From contig JAZGUH010000723.1 of assembly GCA_037893225.1 (NCBI GenBank), positions 434,001-498,000 on the forward strand: DNA of 64,000 nucleotides, given 5' to 3'. The position numbers were made by a program, and so were the translations under genes. The notes under the pieces are model-generated. The model saw only the letters and a program-made list of their open reading frames with translations, was not told the origin of the DNA and did no database searches. This DNA comes from Hippasteria phrygiana (taxonomy: Eukaryota > Echinodermata > Asteroidea > Valvatida > Goniasteridae). This document shows, in pieces, positions 60,948-64,000 of this stretch (its first letter is position 1; every line of letters begins with the position of its first letter).

Positions 60948-61174
60948 GAGACTGTAATGTGTTGGTACTGTGGCTTATATGGGGCGCTGCTATTGCTCGT
61001 AATTGGATGGCAGACATTTTATTGAAGGCCCGACCTTGGGCTGGCATCCTGATTACAAGCTGGTTTGCTACATGTATTGGTGGGCTGGCACTGCAGGGTC
61101 CCCTGGCCTTGTTTGAAATTTATCACCAGACTACCGTGGATATTTTATATCTGATGGTGTCTCCCATGGTTCTG
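60948..61174 (+). CDS. Weak candidate terminal exon, unknown hydrophobic product
   Basis: A pyrimidine-rich tract ending TTTACCCAG at 60947 precedes an open frame running to TAA 61184-61186 in one phase, reading NVLVLWLIWGAAIARNW, later WFATCIGGLALQGPLALFEI. An alternative phase gives ETVMCWYCGLYGALLLL and stops at 61025. AATAAA follows at 61381-61386. The product would be hydrophobic. I do not recognise it, and AT-rich sequence often gives such frames by chance. Confidence 0.2.
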
Positions 61175-61528
61175 TATATTTACTAATGGTTAGCCAATCA
61201 CAAAGCAGACATACTGTAAGTAAATGTTCAAATGTATTGTACAATGTCTGGGTTATTTTTTTGTATTGGTTGTTGATTGCTGGGACAGTTATGATGATGC
61301 TCTTTGAACTCCAGTTTCTTTGAATGAATTGTTGGACTTTGACCTTACTCTGTATTGTTTGCTGTGTGAATTGAATAGTCAATAAATGCTGATATCACCT
61401 GCGTTGTTTCCTTGCTCTATGGTTAAATCACATGGAATATTAATTTGGGTCTCGGCCCACTGCACACTAGTTTTTCGTATAGCAGTATTTTATGCTGAAT
61501 GAATGAATTGCTGTAGCTCTGTGCTTAA

Positions 61529-62091
61529 AGGTAGTGTACACGATTGTTAATCCTCCATTTTTTTTTTACTGAATTATTACGAAATACCTTACACTATGAA
61601 CATCTAACAAAAGAAAACCCACGCAGTCCTTTGTTACAAACAAAGGACTGCGTGGGTTTTCTTTTGTTAGATGTTCATAGTGTTACTAGACTGTAAGTTA
61701 ATAGTAGTCTCAATCATCCTGTGAAATCATGGCCTCAGGTGTGCTGTCGTTGTCAAGAAAAGTGGAAATTTATATCGTTTTCCCAACGATTCCTGGCCGG
61801 CAATCGTTGGAAAACTGTTCTGTAGCCTTTAGTCAAGGCGCGCGTGGCTACCCGGACGAGTAGCGTGCCCCAGACATGATGGCATATCCGGGGCGCGTCA
61901 CGCGCCCAGATAGCCACGCGCGCCTTAACTAAAGGCTATCATCCGCCCGACGGTTAAAAACGAACGTTTTTTTCCTTTCGTTTTTTTCGCCATCCAACAA
62001 CTCAAAACTTTGAACAGGTCAGTGGAATGATGTTTCCTATAACATACTGACCCCAAATCCGCCAATTTCTGAAAATTGCAACAATGACTTT
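61529..62091 (+). mobile_element. TTAA-type MITE (AGGTAGTGTACA family), right end lost, with nested CACTA-like hairpin
   Basis: TTAA at 61525-61528. The same internal order as 57567-58049, including the GC-rich palindrome (61822-61939). The last part stops at GCAACAATGAC, and the following sequence belongs to another element, so the right end was deleted. 61592-61682 is a foreign insertion. Confidence 0.82.
61592..61682. mobile_element. Perfect 44-bp-arm hairpin with CACTA ends and TTA duplication
   Basis: CACTATGAACATCTAAC at the left and its exact inverse at the right. The arms match over all 44 bases, with a 3-base centre (61636-61638). TTA at 61589-61591 and 61683-61685 is duplicated: the sibling copy at 57567 has a single CCTTACTAGACTG at this place. 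CACTA termini with a 3-bp duplication point to a CACTA/EnSpm-type MITE. Confidence 0.88.
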
Positions 62092-62096
62092 TACAA

Positions 62097-62891
62097 CCCT
62101 TTTCACACTTCTAAAATTTCAACCCGGTTCCAACCCGGGTAGCATGCTCTAGCCGGATCAAAATCAACCCTGGCAGGGACCAGGGTTGAAAATCTCAATC
62201 CGGATTGAAATTGCATTTTTCAGCTTGAACCGTGTCGAAAACAATAGTGTGAACTGCCCCGAGTTGAGTTCACTTACCGCCGATCCGTGTTGAGTTGTGT
62301 GGCGCGAAATTCTATGGAAATCTGACACGTACATGTATGTACGTACATTCGTGTACAGCACATGTACCTGTGCAGCGCACGCGCACACACGAGGTTCTTC
62401 ACCAAACTTCAACAACTGTTCAACAATCGGCACGCACACGTATAATATTTCTCTTCACTTTCTGACGAAAATAGGTCCTAAGAAGTCCGACAATAAGGCT
62501 GAAAGGCCAACATGAAGGGACGAAGAGGTAAAAGCTCTGTTAGAGATTTGGTCTGATGCTGAAATTCAGTCGCAGCTGGACGGCACCACACGAAATGTTG
62601 GAAATGTGTCGCATACATCCGGCCGCTTGGCGCGTCGCAATGCATTGTGGGATCAAGAAAATCATCACAGCGCGCCGGTGCCGAATGCGATTTGTGTTGA
62701 GAATTCGTAGTGTGAATACATACAGCCCTATCCGGATTGAACGTTACACGGTTCACGCAGCGGCCAGTTTGCGTAATGGACAGTGTGAACGTTGCGTCGT
62801 TGCGATCCGTGTCGAAAACAACCCAGGCTGAATCGGGGCGGATCCGGGTTGGTTTCAACACGGTTCGAAGCGGAGATAGTGTGAAAAGGCC
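62097..62891. mobile_element. Harbinger-like element with Myb/SANT-like relic
   Basis: ACCCTTTTCACAC and GTGTGAAAAGG are inverted ends. In between are many CCGG(A/G)T / AACCCGG motifs. 62495-62620 on the + strand reads KAERPT, stop, RDEEVKALLEIWSDAEIQSQ, LDGTTRN, matching the start of Myb/SANT-like (trihelix) domains, in which the stop position is normally Trp. Harbinger elements encode such a protein. The fragment is dead. No flanking duplication is clear. Confidence 0.7.
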
Positions 62892-62892
62892 T

Positions 62893-62987
62893 CAACTCTC
62901 ACAGTTTGTGTGTGTTTCAACCTGTCACTTGATAGGTTTTGATATAATAGGGTAGTTGGCCCCAATTTGGCACCTTGAGAGGGAGGG
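62893..62987. mobile_element. TTAA-type MITE, CCCTCC family, left end lost
   Basis: CTCTCACAGTTTGTGTG, CAACCTGTCACTTGATAGG and GAGAGGGAGGG followed by TTAA (62988-62991). It is truncated on the left by, or at, the Harbinger-like element. Confidence 0.75.
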
Positions 62988-62991
62988 TTAA

Positions 62992-64000
62992 TGGCAGAAA
63001 AGAATGAAAAAAAAATTCAATAGCAGATTTGAAATAATGAGTGATTGCAGTTCTTTCAAATTGAGGAACTGTATGTAGCAGGACTAGATTCTATTTCTAT
63101 ATGAAAAATACATGTACCATGTACATGTACATGTACTTGGTTTTTAAATGAAATCTTGGGTTTATCAGATATTGATTTCCTCATCTATATGTAAATCACA
63201 TGGAAGTACTTCAACAACTTGCTGTACACTGGATTTAATTGCTGTTATAAATTCAAATCCCCATTATTAATTATGGACCTGGATTCTCAAAGCATTACAG
63301 CAAGTATTACGTAACACCTAATGTCCTTGCATGCTGGACTGTGTGCTATTCAATGTGATGGCCTTGTAAATTAGAAGCATGGTGGAGGTTTGTAATTTCC
63401 TGTGATAGGGGTAGAAGGACAAGGTACAATGTATGGGCAGTGCTAGACAGACATTGGAAAACAAAACTAATTGATTGGATTGTTGGTGAATCTGCCCTGC
63501 ATATTGGTCATTTGTCATCTTAGAGTTATATCCTGCTTTTGACAGGAGAGTAAGGAAAAATAGACACATTATGTCATTTTTATCTTAATCATTTGCATAC
63601 TGATATTCCTTGCTACAATCTGGGCCTTCAGTGCCATTTTACTCACTATTTTGGGAGGAGATAGAGATTTTATGAACTGATGTCAAAGATTAACACAAAC
63701 GCCCCAGGGTGCAATGCAAAATATATTAAAATTGATGGATTTAGCAGGGTTAGGGTTTAATTAATGTACAAAAATGAGGATTGTACATTTTTGCAAAAAC
63801 TGCATATATGTCCAGAATTATTTTTGCCCATCCCCGGGACAGATAGACAGGTGGGTAGATGTATGTTCAAACTGAATTGAGTCATGTGTGCATTCCTCAC
63901 AAGATCATCAGGTTGACATTTCCAGTTTCTGCTCCATGAGTTTCATAGAAAAGAGAATAACAGACAAATAACACCGACATGTACAAATTACAATGTATGT
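62992..64000. other. Non-coding; no feature recognised
   Basis: A pure TACATG run at 63113-63136 is the densest such palindrome here. No exon was recognised up to the window edge. Confidence 0.5.

Noticed and set aside
62478..62861. 127-codon - strand frame
   Set aside because: It is the opposite strand of the Harbinger-like element. The + strand reading has the Myb/SANT-like similarity.

Overview
The window looks like about 64 kb of a metazoan nuclear genome. It is AT-rich and intron-rich, with GC-richer exons, no operons, and dense short DNA transposons (MITEs) and tRNA-derived SINEs. A SINE with a Deu-type core (48991-49203), one RhoBTB gene, and many TACATGTA palindromes suggest an invertebrate deuterostome. 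I favour an echinoderm, but nothing here fixes the species.

The only gene I recognise with confidence is a RhoBTB orthologue (atypical Rho GTPase with two BTB domains and a C-terminal RhoBTB tail) on the + strand. Nine coding exons between 20695 and 43865 join in consistent splice phases into 745 codons plus a stop. A non-coding 5' exon must lie upstream of the splice acceptor at 20652-20653 and was not located. The 3' end of the gene is unusual: part of the last exon is copied upstream with an open frame (43447-43581), and two decayed copies of the C-terminal tail lie downstream (44819-44965 and 45008-45052).

Layout: 1-20653 holds no recognised gene and is a patchwork of (AAGTC)n arrays, piggyBac-type, hAT-type, Harbinger-type and mariner-type MITEs, and tRNA-like SINEs. 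20654-43865 is the RhoBTB gene. Its 9.8 kb second intron contains a duplicated array rich in TGACGTCA (24546-27480) and a 1.26 kb pogo/Tigger-like element with TA flanks (30098-31360). 43866-64000 holds the decayed 3'-end copies, a foldback element with fifteen exact decamers, a Deu-SINE, a LINE 3' end, several MITEs, one very weak candidate exon (60948-61174), and a Harbinger-like element that keeps a piece of a Myb/SANT-like domain.

Most structure outside the exons is transposon-derived. Several insertions are nested and show clean target-site duplications, so relative ages can be read directly. Family names rest on terminal repeats and target-site duplications that I read by eye, without database comparison.
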